Positions 34,134-42,784 are shown, counted from the stretch's first letter. The stretch: DNA of 64,000 nucleotides from Candidatus Gastranaerophilales bacterium (GCA_944322785.1 CALUPW010000006.1:1-64000), one strand, 5' to 3'. Made by a program: numbers and translations. The notes: a model not told the origin generated them from the letters alone.

Positions 34134-34242
34134 CTCTATTTTTTCGTCAAAAGAATTAAGACATGTCTTTTTAAGAGGCTTTGGACTTGAATTGTCCTTG
34201 TCCTCAAAATGACATAAGTCTAAATCGCAGCAGGAGCCTGTT

Positions 34243-34293
34243 TTACGGGTTGCCCCCCCCCCCCTGAAATACAGTCATATCAATAGTTTCCAT
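34243..34293 (-). CDS. 16-codon leader frame METIDMT... with a 12-G run
   Basis: Starts at ATG 34293 with AAGGGG about 8 bases upstream and reads METIDMTVFQGGGGNP, then TAA. The glycines come from the homopolymer at 34253-34264. Twelve G puts the frame into a stop; 11 or 14 G would put it in frame with the prepilin ORF 33216-34103, which is open up to this point. A near-copy lies at 53004-53054. Confidence 0.6.
   Translation of the reverse strand: METIDMTVFQGGGGNP
34253..34264. repeat. homopolymer of 12 C (12 G on the coding strand)
   Basis: Long single-base run inside the leader frame of the pseudopilin; a run of this length is a classic slippage site. An identical 12-base run in the same context is at 53014-53025. 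Confidence 0.9.
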
Positions 34294-34433
34294 ACTTTTA
34301 AGCCCCTTAATTTTTATAATTTCTACTATTTTATTATACTATATTTTTTAATTTATGAAAAGAGAAATCATACTGGAGATTGTTTAAGAAAATTTTTTAT
34401 AATATAATAATTATATTAAATTAGGAGAGAAAA

Positions 34434-35048
34434 ATGGATAAAGAAACTTATATGAGAATTATGGGCTATGTCCCGACTGTAATTGAGGCATCCTCAAGAG
34501 GTGAAAGATCATTTGATATATTTTCAAGATTATTAAGGGAAAGAATTATTTTCCTCGGTTCTGAAATTGATGATGAAGTTGCAAATTCAGTTGTTGCACA
34601 GCTTTTACTTCTGGACAGCGAAAACAACGAAAAAGACATTATGCTTTATATAAACAGCCCGGGCGGTGTAATTACTGCAGGAATGGCGATTTATGACACA
34701 ATGAACCTCATCAAATCCGACGTTTGCACAATCTGTCTGGGTGATGCAGCTTCAATGGGAGCATTTTTACTATGTTCCGGCGCCAAAGGCAAAAGAATGG
34801 CTCTTCCAAATTCCAGAATAATGATTCACCAGCCTCTAGGCGGCGCAAAAGGTCAGGCAACCGATATTGAAATTGAAGCAAAAGAAATTCTAAGAATGAA
34901 GGAAATGTTAATCAGCATAATTGCCGAAAATTCAGGACAGCCTTATGAAAAAGTTAAAGAAGACTGCGAACGTGATCACTTCCTTTCCGCATACGAGGCA
35001 AAAGAATACGGACTGATTGACAAAGTTATTGAAAAAGGCAATTCGTAA
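34434..35048 (+). CDS. clpP: ATP-dependent Clp protease proteolytic subunit
   Basis: Serine protease chamber that degrades proteins unfolded by ClpX or ClpA/C. The 204 residues contain the catalytic triad: Ser in GDAASMGAF near 103, His in MIHQPLG near 128 and Asp in CERDHFLSA near 178. [16 protein letters not shown] and IYEKVKED-like helices match the family. No propeptide beyond a few residues is apparent. A single gene with an AGGAGAG site, ended by a terminator at 35071; clpX is not adjacent. Confidence 0.95.
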   Translation: MDKETYMRIMGYVPTVIEASSRGERSFDIFSRLLRERIIFLGSEIDDEVANSVVAQLLLLDSENNEKDIMLYINSPGGVITAGMAIYDTMNLIKSDVCTICLGDAASMGAFLLCSGAKGKRMALPNSRIMIHQPLGGAKGQATDIEIEAKEILRMKEMLISIIAENSGQPYEKVKEDCERDHFLSAYEAKEYGLIDKVIEKGNS

Positions 35049-35070
35049 CAAAACTTTACAAAACAACCCA

Positions 35071-35104
35071 AAACATGCAATTCTGCGGAGTTGCATGTTT
35101 TTAT
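35071..35104 (+). terminator. terminator after clpP
   Basis: AAACATGCAA and TTGCATGTTT pair around TTCTGCGGAG and are followed by a T-rich run. Confidence 0.85.
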
Positions 35105-35167
35105 ATATTTGTAAAGGTTAAAAGGTTACAAAGGTTAGTTACAAACAAATTCAGGTAGGAGTTTAGT

Positions 35168-35707
35168 ATGTCTCTCTTGGTTTTCGCATATCGGAAATAT
35201 GAGATTATACGTCAGAAAAGCGAATTAAATTATCGCATTATGGCGTTGACCAGAAAGCTGAATGAATTGCAGCAATATGCCGCAAACATCGGTGACGGAA
35301 CTTTGTCAATGAATGATATGCTGAACGTTCCTGCCTCAATGTTTAACCGTACAATGGCATTTATGATGTATTCACATAACGGAGCGTTAAGAGGAGCACA
35401 AATGAATATGCAGATGATGTCACCTCAAATCAATATGCAAATTCAACAAATGCAGGCGATGTCACAAACGCAGGATCCAAATGCTGCCGCTATGTATCAG
35501 CAATATATATTTAACAATCTGTATCAACAAGAGCTGCAAAAATATCAAAAACATGAACAAAAATTGTTAAATCAACAGGAAAAAGAAATTCAACAGGAAA
35601 AAGCAAGACTTGAAACTCAGTTAAGAATGCTTGAAGCTGAATTTGAAAGCACTGTTCAAAGTGAAAAACAAGCAGCACAAAGTTGGAAACCTGAGTATGT
35701 AGCATAG
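35168..35707 (+). CDS. uncharacterised methionine/glutamine-rich coiled-coil protein
   Basis: A 179-residue protein. Residues 1-40 form a basic helix (AYRKYEIIRQKSELNYRIMALTRKLNELQ). The middle is rich in Met and Gln (AQMNMQMMSPQINMQIQQMQAMSQTQD). Residues 118-170 are a long coiled coil (LQKYQKHEQKLLNQQEKEIQQEKARLETQLRMLEAEFE). No signal peptide. Similar in kind to 32653-33042. No family recognised; an AGGTAGGAG site precedes the ATG. Confidence 0.68.
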   Translation: MSLLVFAYRKYEIIRQKSELNYRIMALTRKLNELQQYAANIGDGTLSMNDMLNVPASMFNRTMAFMMYSHNGALRGAQMNMQMMSPQINMQIQQMQAMSQTQDPNAAAMYQQYIFNNLYQQELQKYQKHEQKLLNQQEKEIQQEKARLETQLRMLEAEFESTVQSEKQAAQSWKPEYVA

Positions 35708-35754
35708 ATTTAACTCCCAACCCCCATAATAACTGACCAATAACTCTTTCAAAG

Positions 35755-35781
35755 AGTCCGCAAAATTTTTGCGGGCTTTTT
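35755..35781 (+). terminator. terminator after gene 35168-35707
   Basis: AGTCCGCAAAA and TTGCGGGCT pair and are followed by TTTTT. Confidence 0.85.
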
Positions 35782-35820
35782 GGCTTTTTAAGAAAACTTA
35801 ACAACCCTTTAATGTCTGAT

Positions 35821-36333
35821 TTAGATATCCGTAACAATACAATCGACAGGCACATCAAATTTTTCGGCCGGAAGTTTGTTAAGCAATAGTTGATGTACAA
35901 CAGGAACAATTGTTCGTGCTGAGCAATCCTTTAAAAATCTGTCATAAAAACCGCCGCCATATCCAAGCCGGAAGCCGCTTTTGTCCACTGCAAGCGCAGG
36001 GACTATTACAAGATCCAAAATTTTAGAAGCAACCGGTGTTGTACAGGGCTCTTTTATTTTAAATCTTGAAACAACCAACTTATCATTCTTTTTAAACGGG
36101 CAAACAAGCAGATTATCCTCATCTGTTTTTGGCAGAAAAAAATTTTTATCATCATCAAGAAGTGATAATAGATTAATTTCATATTTTGCCGGATAAAAAA
36201 TCATCACATTACGGGCGTTTTTATAAAATTCGTGTTTTCTGATTTTGCCGGCAATTACACTGCTTACTGACGCAAGGTCAAGCGTTTTTCTGATACTTTT
36301 AGCCCATATCCTTAAGTCGGTTTTATTATCCAT
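35821..36333 (-). CDS. 5-formyltetrahydrofolate cyclo-ligase
   Basis: Converts 5-formyl-THF to 5,10-methenyl-THF with ATP, returning stored folate to one-carbon metabolism. The 170 residues include the N-terminal basic helix with RIWAKSIRKTL, FYPAKYEINLLSLL near 46, and the nucleotide-binding LGYGGGFYDRFL near 123, the family signature. A C-terminal PVDCIVTDI is also typical. Slightly short for the family (about 180-200). Divergent from the CobO-type gene at 36363. Confidence 0.9.
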   Translation of the reverse strand: MDNKTDLRIWAKSIRKTLDLASVSSVIAGKIRKHEFYKNARNVMIFYPAKYEINLLSLLDDDKNFFLPKTDEDNLLVCPFKKNDKLVVSRFKIKEPCTTPVASKILDLVIVPALAVDKSGFRLGYGGGFYDRFLKDCSARTIVPVVHQLLLNKLPAEKFDVPVDCIVTDI

Positions 36334-36362
36334 ATTTTTAATATATAATAAATTTTATAGAA

Positions 36363-36941
36363 ATGACAGATTTTTGCGAAAACAACTTAATAAATCCTGA
36401 TTGGGCAAAGCACGGCTATATTCAGGTTTATACGGGAAACGGCAAAGGAAAGACAACAGCTTCTCTCGGTCTTGCAATGCGAGCGCTCGGCAGATGCTGG
36501 AAAGTTTTAATTATTATGTTCACAAAAGGCGGAAACGATTACGGTGAACTTAATTCTTTCCGCAATCTTTCTCCTGAAATTGCAAAAAATCTAACAATTG
36601 TTCAGGCGGGTTTGGACAGAATTGTTTATGAGCAAAATAAAAACGCCGATGATGAAGCGGAAATTAAAAAAGGTTGGGAACTCGCCAAAAAGGTTATTAA
36701 AAACGATGAATACAACCTCGTTATTCTTGATGAAGCAAACATAGCAATTGATTTGGGATTGATTGACCTTGATGAAATGATTGAGGTTTTAAAAAACAAA
36801 CCCGATGAAATGGAGATTGTTTTGACCGGACGGAATGCAAATCCAAAAATTATTGAAATTGCACATCTGGTTTCCGAGATAAAACCGGTAAAACATTACT
36901 GGGATACCGGAATTGCGGCAAGAAAAGGGATTGAGTATTAA
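36363..36941 (+). CDS. CobO/BtuR-type ATP:corrinoid adenosyltransferase, paralogue 1
   Basis: Transfers the adenosyl group of ATP to cob(I)alamin or a cobinamide. The 192 residues carry the P-loop in YTGNGKGKTTASLGLAMRALG near 22, LIIMFTKGG near 50, LVILDEANIAIDLGLI near 120, ELVLTGR-like EIVLTGRNANPKIIEIAHLVSEIKPVKHYWDTG and the end ARKGIEY. It is about 60% identical by eye to 44723-45256. No other corrinoid gene is close, so a salvage role fits best. Confidence 0.9.
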   Translation: MTDFCENNLINPDWAKHGYIQVYTGNGKGKTTASLGLAMRALGRCWKVLIIMFTKGGNDYGELNSFRNLSPEIAKNLTIVQAGLDRIVYEQNKNADDEAEIKKGWELAKKVIKNDEYNLVILDEANIAIDLGLIDLDEMIEVLKNKPDEMEIVLTGRNANPKIIEIAHLVSEIKPVKHYWDTGIAARKGIEY

Positions 36942-36991
36942 AATACTTTTGATTTTGCCAAAGTTAATTTTATAATTTATATTTTTGTAAT

Positions 36992-37168
36992 TTAATAGCT
37001 TCTTCTCATTAAATCCGAAAGTTTAACTTCGGCTTTTGCAGGCTGAACCTGTTTTTTAACAGCCTTTTCAATCGGAGTAACGGTTTTAAACTGGGTTAAA
37101 CCTACCTTAATGCTATCCTCTGGCTTTAACATAAAAATTTCTTTGAAAAATTTGATAATATCGTTCAT
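36992..37168 (-). CDS. small uncharacterised protein, 58 residues
   Basis: An overlooked short frame with a perfect AGGAG site 7-8 bases before its ATG. The sequence is MNDIIKFFKEIFMLKPEDSI, followed by a lysine/valine-rich tail and ending LSDLMRRSY. The first part is an amphipathic helix (FFKEIFML) that could touch the membrane. It stands alone between the CobO-type gene and the HEAT-like gene. No family recognised. Confidence 0.55.
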   Translation of the reverse strand: MNDIIKFFKEIFMLKPEDSIKVGLTQFKTVTPIEKAVKKQVQPAKAEVKLSDLMRRSY

Positions 37169-37320
37169 AAAAATTCTCCTAACCGCTGGGGTTCATTAAC
37201 TATATAATACATTAAAACTACTCAACTGGCAAATTTCATTGTACTTTATGTTATATTATTTATACAAAGCTGGTATTGTCAGCATTTGAATTGTGATTTA
37301 GAAACGGAGAAAATACAAAA

Positions 37321-38034
37321 GTGACAACAAACGGGTATTATCAAACTCTTGATGAAAATTTTAATACAGCCTATGAATTGTTGCGGAATAACCAAAATCA
37401 CAATGAACTTATTGATATGCTGAAAAACGGTAATATTGTTCAAAAACAGCTTGCTGCACTAAAACTTGACACACTGAATAATGAAAAAGAAGCCATAATT
37501 CTGCTTGACAACCTGACAGGTCAGGATGGCAAAGTTCGGGAAGCTGTTTCGTTAAAAATCGCAGAATTTATGAAAAATAGCAAAATGCGAAATTTCTTCT
37601 GCGCAGATAAAAAATTTTCCGTATTTCTGGATGCAATAATAGATATAAACGGGAATATCTGCAGAAATATAATATCCGCCATTACAAACCTCAAAACCGA
37701 CAAAAATTTTTACGATGTTTTCTGTCCTGAACTCTTAAAACGCACATATAATCTTGCAAATATTATAAAAGACTTTGATTTTCAAGAGGGCAAATATAAA
37801 GTTAACAAAGAGGTTTTTAAACTGTACTGGTATCTTGAAACGATTTATCATTTTGCGGAGGTATCGGATATTTCCGAAATAAAAAAAATCTTAAATATAA
37901 CAAAATCAATTAATGAATATACAATACGTGAAAAAACTGCCAAAATTTTAACTACAGACTTTAAAGACAGTGATTTATTAAAAATTAAAGAACTGTTAAA
38001 AAATGATACAAACTATTATGTTCGCAGATTTTAG
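37321..38034 (+). CDS. HEAT-like helical protein
   Basis: A 237-residue protein with a GTG start about 10 bases after CGGAG. The sequence is helical throughout, with alternating units such as NGNIVQKQLAALKLDTL and DGKVREAVSLKIAEFM that resemble HEAT repeats, and a further IREKTAKILTTDFKDSDLL near the end. Repeats are less regular than in 16090-17082. A scaffold or binding role is likely; the partner is unknown. Confidence 0.62.
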   Translation: MTTNGYYQTLDENFNTAYELLRNNQNHNELIDMLKNGNIVQKQLAALKLDTLNNEKEAIILLDNLTGQDGKVREAVSLKIAEFMKNSKMRNFFCADKKFSVFLDAIIDINGNICRNIISAITNLKTDKNFYDVFCPELLKRTYNLANIIKDFDFQEGKYKVNKEVFKLYWYLETIYHFAEVSDISEIKKILNITKSINEYTIREKTAKILTTDFKDSDLLKIKELLKNDTNYYVRRF

Positions 38035-38190
38035 GTATATAATATTAAAATAAGCGGTACATTATATTAAGATATATTACAAAATTTTCCTGTTTTACAT
38101 GTTTTTCAGGCAATTTTTTCAAAAGAATATCCTTTATATATATAAGAGTTGCAAAACAGTTATCAGATGGGAAAATTAAAGGAGTAATTT

Positions 38191-38379
38191 ATGGCAAGAG
38201 TACTTATTTCAATGCCGGAAAGATTTTTAGACGAGATTGACAATCTGGCTCTAAATGAAAACCGCACAAGATCAGAATTGATTAGGGAAGCACTCAGAAC
38301 ATATATGTATCGTAATCAGGTGCGTAACACAAGAAGAGCGGAAAAAAATGCAGAAATCTTAGACAATCTGCTCGGTTAA
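38191..38379 (+). CDS. ribbon-helix-helix (CopG-type) DNA-binding protein
   Basis: A 62-residue protein with the RHH fold: ARVLISMPERFLDEIDNLALNENRTRSELIREALRTYM, beta strand first, then two helices. Such proteins are antitoxins or transcription regulators; the downstream frame at 38425 is not a known toxin. The start follows AAAGGAG. It stands as the first gene of a two-gene unit. Confidence 0.85.
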   Translation: MARVLISMPERFLDEIDNLALNENRTRSELIREALRTYMYRNQVRNTRRAEKNAEILDNLLG

Positions 38380-38424
38380 CAAAAAATTACAGGGAAAAAT
38401 TAAACACGGAATCAGGGGGAAAAT

Positions 38425-38595
38425 ATGGAAAACTTGGAAAAAGAATTTATGATGTCATCACTTGATGAATACTTCAACTTGTTAGATGAAGAAAACCAAA
38501 AACGCTCACAAATGGTTGCAAAATCATTAACAAAATATTTAAAAAAATCTCAAGAATACGGAAAATATGATGAGCTTCAAATTCAATCAAAATAG
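38425..38595 (+). CDS. small uncharacterised acidic protein, 56 residues
   Basis: A short frame that follows the RHH gene by 45 bases with its own CAGGGGG site. It reads MENLEKEFMMSSLDEYFNLL, then a lysine-rich helix (MVAKSLTKYLKKSQEYGK) and ends LQIQSK. It is helical, with no recognised domain, and could be the partner of the RHH protein. A terminator follows at 38656. Confidence 0.55.
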   Translation: MENLEKEFMMSSLDEYFNLLDEENQKRSQMVAKSLTKYLKKSQEYGKYDELQIQSK

Positions 38596-38655
38596 GAAGC
38601 CATAAGTCTTCCAAAAAATTTAAAAAAAACATTTTTGAATTTACAAAAGATTTGA

Positions 38656-38683
38656 AAAAGTCCTGCAAAGTTGCAGGACTTTT
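38656..38683. terminator. bidirectional terminator
   Basis: AAAAGTCCTGCAA and TTGCAGGACTTTT pair around AG, between the 56-residue gene and the convergent gene at 38691. Confidence 0.9.
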
Positions 38684-38690
38684 GTGATTA

Positions 38691-39053
38691 CTATTTAAAT
38701 TTCTTTAACAAGGCCTCGCCACGTGCAACAAGATCATCTGTTATTAGTTTAAATGTATCCATATTAAACGGCAGAGCGGAATCCGCCAGTTTAATCCGGC
38801 TTTTTGTTCCAGATTGAGATTTGGAATTTGAGAATTCGGCATAGGTCGTTTTGGGCATAATTACAACACCGTTTGGCAATCTTACCGGTCCGTTTTGGAT
38901 TGTTACGATGTCAATGTTTGTATATCTTTTGCCGGCACGGAATTTTTCAACCTGCTTAAACTGTTTTGCAGATAAATTTTCCCGAAATTTGGAAAGTGTA
39001 TTCGGGGAAAATTTGCCGCTGAATGATGTAGTTGTAACTAAATTTGCTTTCAT
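38691..39053 (-). CDS. small uncharacterised FxG-motif protein
   Basis: A 120-residue protein with TTTSFSGKF at residues 7-15 (FxG motif), then a lysine-rich helical stretch (KFRENLSAKQFKQVEKFRAGKRY) and a beta-rich part (IDIVTIQNGPVRLPNGVVIMPKTTY). No membrane segment. Ribosome binding site AGGAG. It resembles no named family. It shares the FxG N-terminus with 17254-18827, 25609, 26542, 54242 and 54727. Confidence 0.68.
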   Translation of the reverse strand: MKANLVTTTSFSGKFSPNTLSKFRENLSAKQFKQVEKFRAGKRYTNIDIVTIQNGPVRLPNGVVIMPKTTYAEFSNSKSQSGTKSRIKLADSALPFNMDTFKLITDDLVARGEALLKKFK

Positions 39054-39094
39054 TTTTGTCTCCTGCTATATTTTGCTTTATTGCTACAATGTTA

Positions 39095-39134
39095 CAAAAA
39101 AAGAGTTCACTTTTATAAAGCAAACTCTTTTTTA
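39095..39134 (-). terminator. terminator after tuf
   Basis: AAAAAAGAGTTTG and CGAACTCTTTTTT-like arms (39096-39107 and 39123-39133) around an AT-rich loop, with T runs on the minus strand. Confidence 0.8.
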
Positions 39135-39156
39135 AATATTTGTATTGTATCAAAAA

Positions 39157-40365
39157 TTATTCAATAATTTTGTCAACAACACCAGCACCAACTGTACGTC
39201 CGCCTTCACGAATAGCGAATCTCATACCTTCTTCAATAGCTACCGGAGCGATAAGTTCAACAGTCATAACAACGTTGTCACCGGGCATTACCATTTGTCC
39301 GTCAAATTGGATTGAACCGGTTACGTCAGTTGTTCTGATGTAGAATTGAGGTCTGTATCCAGGGAAGAAAGGAGTGTGACGTCCGCCTTCTTCTTTTGTC
39401 AGAACGTAAACGTTAGCTGTGAATTTAGTGTGCGGATGAATTGTTCCCGGTTTAGCAAGAACTTGACCGCGTTGAATTTCAGTTTTATCAACACCACGGA
39501 GCAAAGCACCGATATTGTCACCAGCTTGACCTTGGTCAAGAGATTTTCTGAACATTTCAACACCTGTAACAGTTGTTTTCTTAGTTTCGCCTAAACCAAC
39601 GATTTCAACTTCATCACCAACTTTTACAACACCACGTTCTACACGGCCTGTAGCAACAGTACCACGACCTGTGATTGAGAATACGTCTTCAACAGGCATC
39701 AAGAACGGTTTGTCCAAATCACGAACAGGTGTCGGGAAGTATGAATCGATTGCATCCATCAATTCCCAGATTTTATCAACCCATTTGTCTTGACCACGAG
39801 CGATAGAAGGATTAGCTTGAGCAGCTTCAAGAGCTTTCAAAGCTGAACCGTGGATGAACGGAATGTTGTCGCCGTCGAATTCGTATGAAGAAAGAAGTTC
39901 ACGAACTTCCATTTCAACAAGTTCCAACAATTCAGGGTCATCAACCATATCACATTTGTTCAAGAATACAACAAGGTTCGGAACACCAACTTGGCGAGCA
40001 AGAAGGATGTGTTCACGAGTTTGAGGCATAGCACCGTCTGTTGCAGCAACAACAAGAATTGCACCATCCATTTGAGCAGCACCTGTAATCATGTTTTTAA
40101 CATAGTCAGCGTGGCCCGGGCAGTCAACGTGAGCATAGTGTCTTGCTTGTGTTTCGTATTCTACGTGAGCTGTAGAAATTGTAATACCTCTTGCTTTTTC
40201 TTCGGGAGCAGCATCGATTTCATCAAATTTTTTCAATGCAGCTTGTCCGGCAGCAGCCAAAACTGCTGTAATCGCAGCGGTTAACGTTGTTTTACCGTGG
40301 TCTACGTGACCGATGGTACCAATGTTAACGTGCGGTTTGGTACGTTCATACTTTTCTCTTGCCAT
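39157..40365 (-). CDS. tuf: translation elongation factor Tu
   Basis: Delivers aminoacyl-tRNA to the ribosome with GTP. Its 402 residues contain [14 protein letters not shown] near 19, [14 protein letters not shown] near 59, [25 protein letters not shown] near 80, NKCDMVDD near 136 and the C-terminal RTTDVTGSI and [19 protein letters not shown]. The length is close to the family's 394. It is a single gene here, not in the str operon. Codon use is visibly more restricted than in its neighbours, as expected for a highly expressed gene. A terminator follows. Confidence 0.97.
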   Translation of the reverse strand: MAREKYERTKPHVNIGTIGHVDHGKTTLTAAITAVLAAAGQAALKKFDEIDAAPEEKARGITISTAHVEYETQARHYAHVDCPGHADYVKNMITGAAQMDGAILVVAATDGAMPQTREHILLARQVGVPNLVVFLNKCDMVDDPELLELVEMEVRELLSSYEFDGDNIPFIHGSALKALEAAQANPSIARGQDKWVDKIWELMDAIDSYFPTPVRDLDKPFLMPVEDVFSITGRGTVATGRVERGVVKVGDEVEIVGLGETKKTTVTGVEMFRKSLDQGQAGDNIGALLRGVDKTEIQRGQVLAKPGTIHPHTKFTANVYVLTKEEGGRHTPFFPGYRPQFYIRTTDVTGSIQFDGQMVMPGDNVVMTVELIAPVAIEEGMRFAIREGGRTVGAGVVDKIIE

Positions 40366-40477
40366 GAGATTAATCTCCTTTTTACTACTTATACTACTTA
40401 CTAATTTGGTATTTTAAGCCATAGTATAATAATATTTGCTCAATTTTTTTTGTCAAGGTGTGGACTCTATAGGCAAA

Positions 40478-40846
40478 TTATTTTCGGTTTTGTCTGAACT
40501 TATTTTTTCTCATCGGGGCTTTTTGCATTCCCTTTTGAATGTAATCGCCCGTTTTATTTAAACTTTTTACGGCAATATCTACATCCTCAATTGAAACATC
40601 ATGCAGGGGCAATTTTTGATATCTTTTAAAACCGAATTTCTTTAAAATACCTTCAATAAACCCGTCATAAATTTCTTTTACGGAAATTCTACCGTTACCT
40701 TTGCCTGTGTTGGGAATACGAAAGTCTGTTATTTTATCTAAATGTTTAATCAGCTCCGGCTCAAGCGACTCCCGCTTAAATCTTGTAACTCCGGGCTGGG
40801 TCATCGGAAAACGATAGCTTGATGTAAAATTAATTGTTTTATTCAT
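40478..40846 (-). CDS. small uncharacterised basic protein
   Basis: A 122-residue protein beginning MNKTINFTSSYRFPMTQPGVTRFKRES, then a helical charged region (EPELIKHLDKITDF, KEIYDGFIEGILKKFGFKRYQKLPLHDV) and a basic tail (MRKNKFRQNRK). INFTSSYR near the start recalls, but does not fit, the FxG motif of other small proteins here. No membrane segment. AAGGAG site present. No family recognised. Confidence 0.6.
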   Translation of the reverse strand: MNKTINFTSSYRFPMTQPGVTRFKRESLEPELIKHLDKITDFRIPNTGKGNGRISVKEIYDGFIEGILKKFGFKRYQKLPLHDVSIEDVDIAVKSLNKTGDYIQKGMQKAPMRKNKFRQNRK

Positions 40847-40904
40847 AATTACTCCTTAGATTTGTAATATCCAAGAAAAACCGTAAATATAATTTTTTGC
40901 ATAT

Positions 40905-40937
40905 CAAAAAAGAGTTCTTTTTCAAGAACTCTTTTTG
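40905..40937 (-). terminator. terminator after nusA
   Basis: AAAAAGAGTTC and GAACTCTTTTT pair around TTGAAAAA on the minus strand, 20 bases after the nusA stop. Confidence 0.85.
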
Positions 40938-40956
40938 GTGTATTTAAATCGTGATT

Positions 40957-42192
40957 CTAAACTTCTTCATCTTCTGAAGGTTCCTCAACCGGCTCATCCG
41001 TCTGAATATCTTCTTCATCATAAGCCTGTTGATTCATTTCTTCCTCAATTTCCTGTTTCAGTTCATCATCTTCTTCCTCAATTTCATCTTCTTGAGGTTC
41101 ATCCTGATAATTTTGAATATTTTGTGCCTCAGCCTTTTCCATTTGAGATACACTCTTGATATCTATTTTCCAGCCTGTAAGCTTGTGAGCAAGTCGTACA
41201 TTTTGACCTTCACGGCCGATTGCAAGACTTAATTGGTCATCCGGTACAACAACCATTGCATCATGAGCGTATTCATCATCGGCTAAGATATCAACCGACA
41301 CAACTCTTGCAGGTGAAAGTGCGTTTACGATATATTCAACAGGGTCTTCAGAATATCTTACAATATCAATTTTTTCGTTTTTAAGTTCTGAAACGATTGT
41401 TTGAATACGGCTTCCACGGGGTCCGATACAGGCACCGACAGAATCAACTTCCGGATCATTTGACCAGACTGCAATTTTTGTTCTATAGCCGGCTTCACGG
41501 GAAATTGATTTAATTTCGACAATTCCGTCCTCAATTTCCGGAACTTCAAGTTCAAAAAGTTCTCGGACAATTTCCGCATGCGCATGAGAAACTATTACCT
41601 GCGGAAGTCTTGTTGTTTCTTTTACATTTAAAACAAATACTCTGATACGGTTGCCGGGTTTGTAATATTCTCCGGGAATTTGTTCTTTTTGCGGCATAAT
41701 CGCATCTGTTTTGCCGATATTTACGATTACGTTACGGTTTTCCACACGTTGTATAATACCTGTAACAAGAGTTCCTTTTTTATCCATAAATTCTTGCAAA
41801 ACAAGATTTCTTTCAGCTTCTCGTATTCTTTGGGTAATCACCTGTTTGGCTGCCTGAGCGGCTATACGTCCGAATTGCTCCGGAGTAACTTCTATTTTAA
41901 CTTCGTCATCAACTTCAACGTCTTCATCAATTTCTTTTGCCTGAGCAAGTGAAATTTGTTCATCAGGATCTTCAACTTCGTTTACAACTACTTTTGTTCT
42001 AAATACACCGATTTCACCTGATTGTTCATCCAATATAGCTTCGACATTTGCAGATTCTTTGATTTTCATATGCTTTTTGTAAGCTGCAACCATTGCATCG
42101 CACAGGGAAGCTATCAAAACTTCTTTTGATATTCCTCTTTCACGTTCCAATTCTTCACATGCTTCAAAAAGTGCTGATCCTATTTTAATCAT
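40957..42192 (-). CDS. nusA: transcription termination/antitermination protein NusA
   Basis: Binds RNA polymerase and nascent RNA to govern pausing, termination and antitermination. The start at 42192 (MIKIGSALFEACEELERERGIS) follows AAAGG; the frame is open ten codons further but without a start signal. Order: N-terminal domain (1-130), S1 domain (about 138-205, KKGTLVTGIIQRVENRNVIV), KH1 and KH2 (about 210-345, with VGACIGPRGSRIQTIV and AIGREGQNVRLA). The acidic C-terminus of about 60 residues (EEDDELKQEIEEEMNQQ) is not a second AR domain pair. It follows rimP by 46 bases; infB does not follow. Confidence 0.95.
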   Translation of the reverse strand: MIKIGSALFEACEELERERGISKEVLIASLCDAMVAAYKKHMKIKESANVEAILDEQSGEIGVFRTKVVVNEVEDPDEQISLAQAKEIDEDVEVDDEVKIEVTPEQFGRIAAQAAKQVITQRIREAERNLVLQEFMDKKGTLVTGIIQRVENRNVIVNIGKTDAIMPQKEQIPGEYYKPGNRIRVFVLNVKETTRLPQVIVSHAHAEIVRELFELEVPEIEDGIVEIKSISREAGYRTKIAVWSNDPEVDSVGACIGPRGSRIQTIVSELKNEKIDIVRYSEDPVEYIVNALSPARVVSVDILADDEYAHDAMVVVPDDQLSLAIGREGQNVRLAHKLTGWKIDIKSVSQMEKAEAQNIQNYQDEPQEDEIEEEDDELKQEIEEEMNQQAYDEEDIQTDEPVEEPSEDEEV

Positions 42193-42238
42193 TTTTATAT
42201 ACCTTTCTGTCCTGAAGGACATTATATTAAATTGTCTT

Positions 42239-42721
42239 TTAATCTATATAAAGTTTTGCGGATTGAATGTTGCTTCTCGGTATTTGAAGTTCTCTGGCAT
42301 CTTCAAATCTAAAAAACTTCAACCCATCATTTTCATCAAAATCAAGTATTTCGCCTTTAAAAACTTTTTCTTCTTCCCCTTCAAGCGGGGTTTTAAGTTT
42401 TATACTTACGTTACGTCCTTTGAAGATTATAAATTCTTTATCGGATTTGAATTTACGCTCCAATCCGGGGGAGGAAACTTCCAGATAATATTTTACCGGA
42501 ATAAGTTCATCCAGAAAATCCGAAAGGCTCCGTGTAACCTTTTCGCAATCATCAAGAGTCACATCCTTTTCATTTGAATAAAGATATATCCGCAGGTACC
42601 ATCTGTGATTTTCTTTTGAAAAATCCACCTCAAGCGGGATATACCCGAAACGCATAGCTGTATTTTCTATTAACGGATTGATTTTTTCAAGAATTTCGTG
42701 TCTGTTAATATCCTGTTTCAT
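42239..42721 (-). CDS. rimP: ribosome maturation factor RimP
   Basis: Needed for 30S subunit maturation. Its 160 residues show the two RimP parts: YIPLEVDFSKENHRWYLRIYLYS and DDCEKVTRSLSDFLDE in the first domain (about 1-80), then the signature YLEVSSPGLERKFKSDKEF near 80-98, and an Sm-like beta domain (about 99-158). First gene of rimP-nusA, a widely conserved pair. Confidence 0.92.
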   Translation of the reverse strand: MKQDINRHEILEKINPLIENTAMRFGYIPLEVDFSKENHRWYLRIYLYSNEKDVTLDDCEKVTRSLSDFLDELIPVKYYLEVSSPGLERKFKSDKEFIIFKGRNVSIKLKTPLEGEEEKVFKGEILDFDENDGLKFFRFEDARELQIPRSNIQSAKLYID

Positions 42722-42755
42722 GGCACTTCCTTACGTAAAAACTACCCTGATGATA

Positions 42756-42784
42756 GAAAAAGAACGGGGGTGCCCGTTCTTTTC
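42756..42784 (-). terminator. terminator after coiled-coil gene 42852-44147
   Basis: AGAACGGG and CCCGTTCT pair around a short loop with A and T runs on both sides, between this gene and rimP on the same strand. Confidence 0.8.

Noticed and set aside
42193-42222. Ten-codon extension of NusA
   Set aside because: The family starts at MIKIGSALFEA, which has a ribosome binding site at the right distance.
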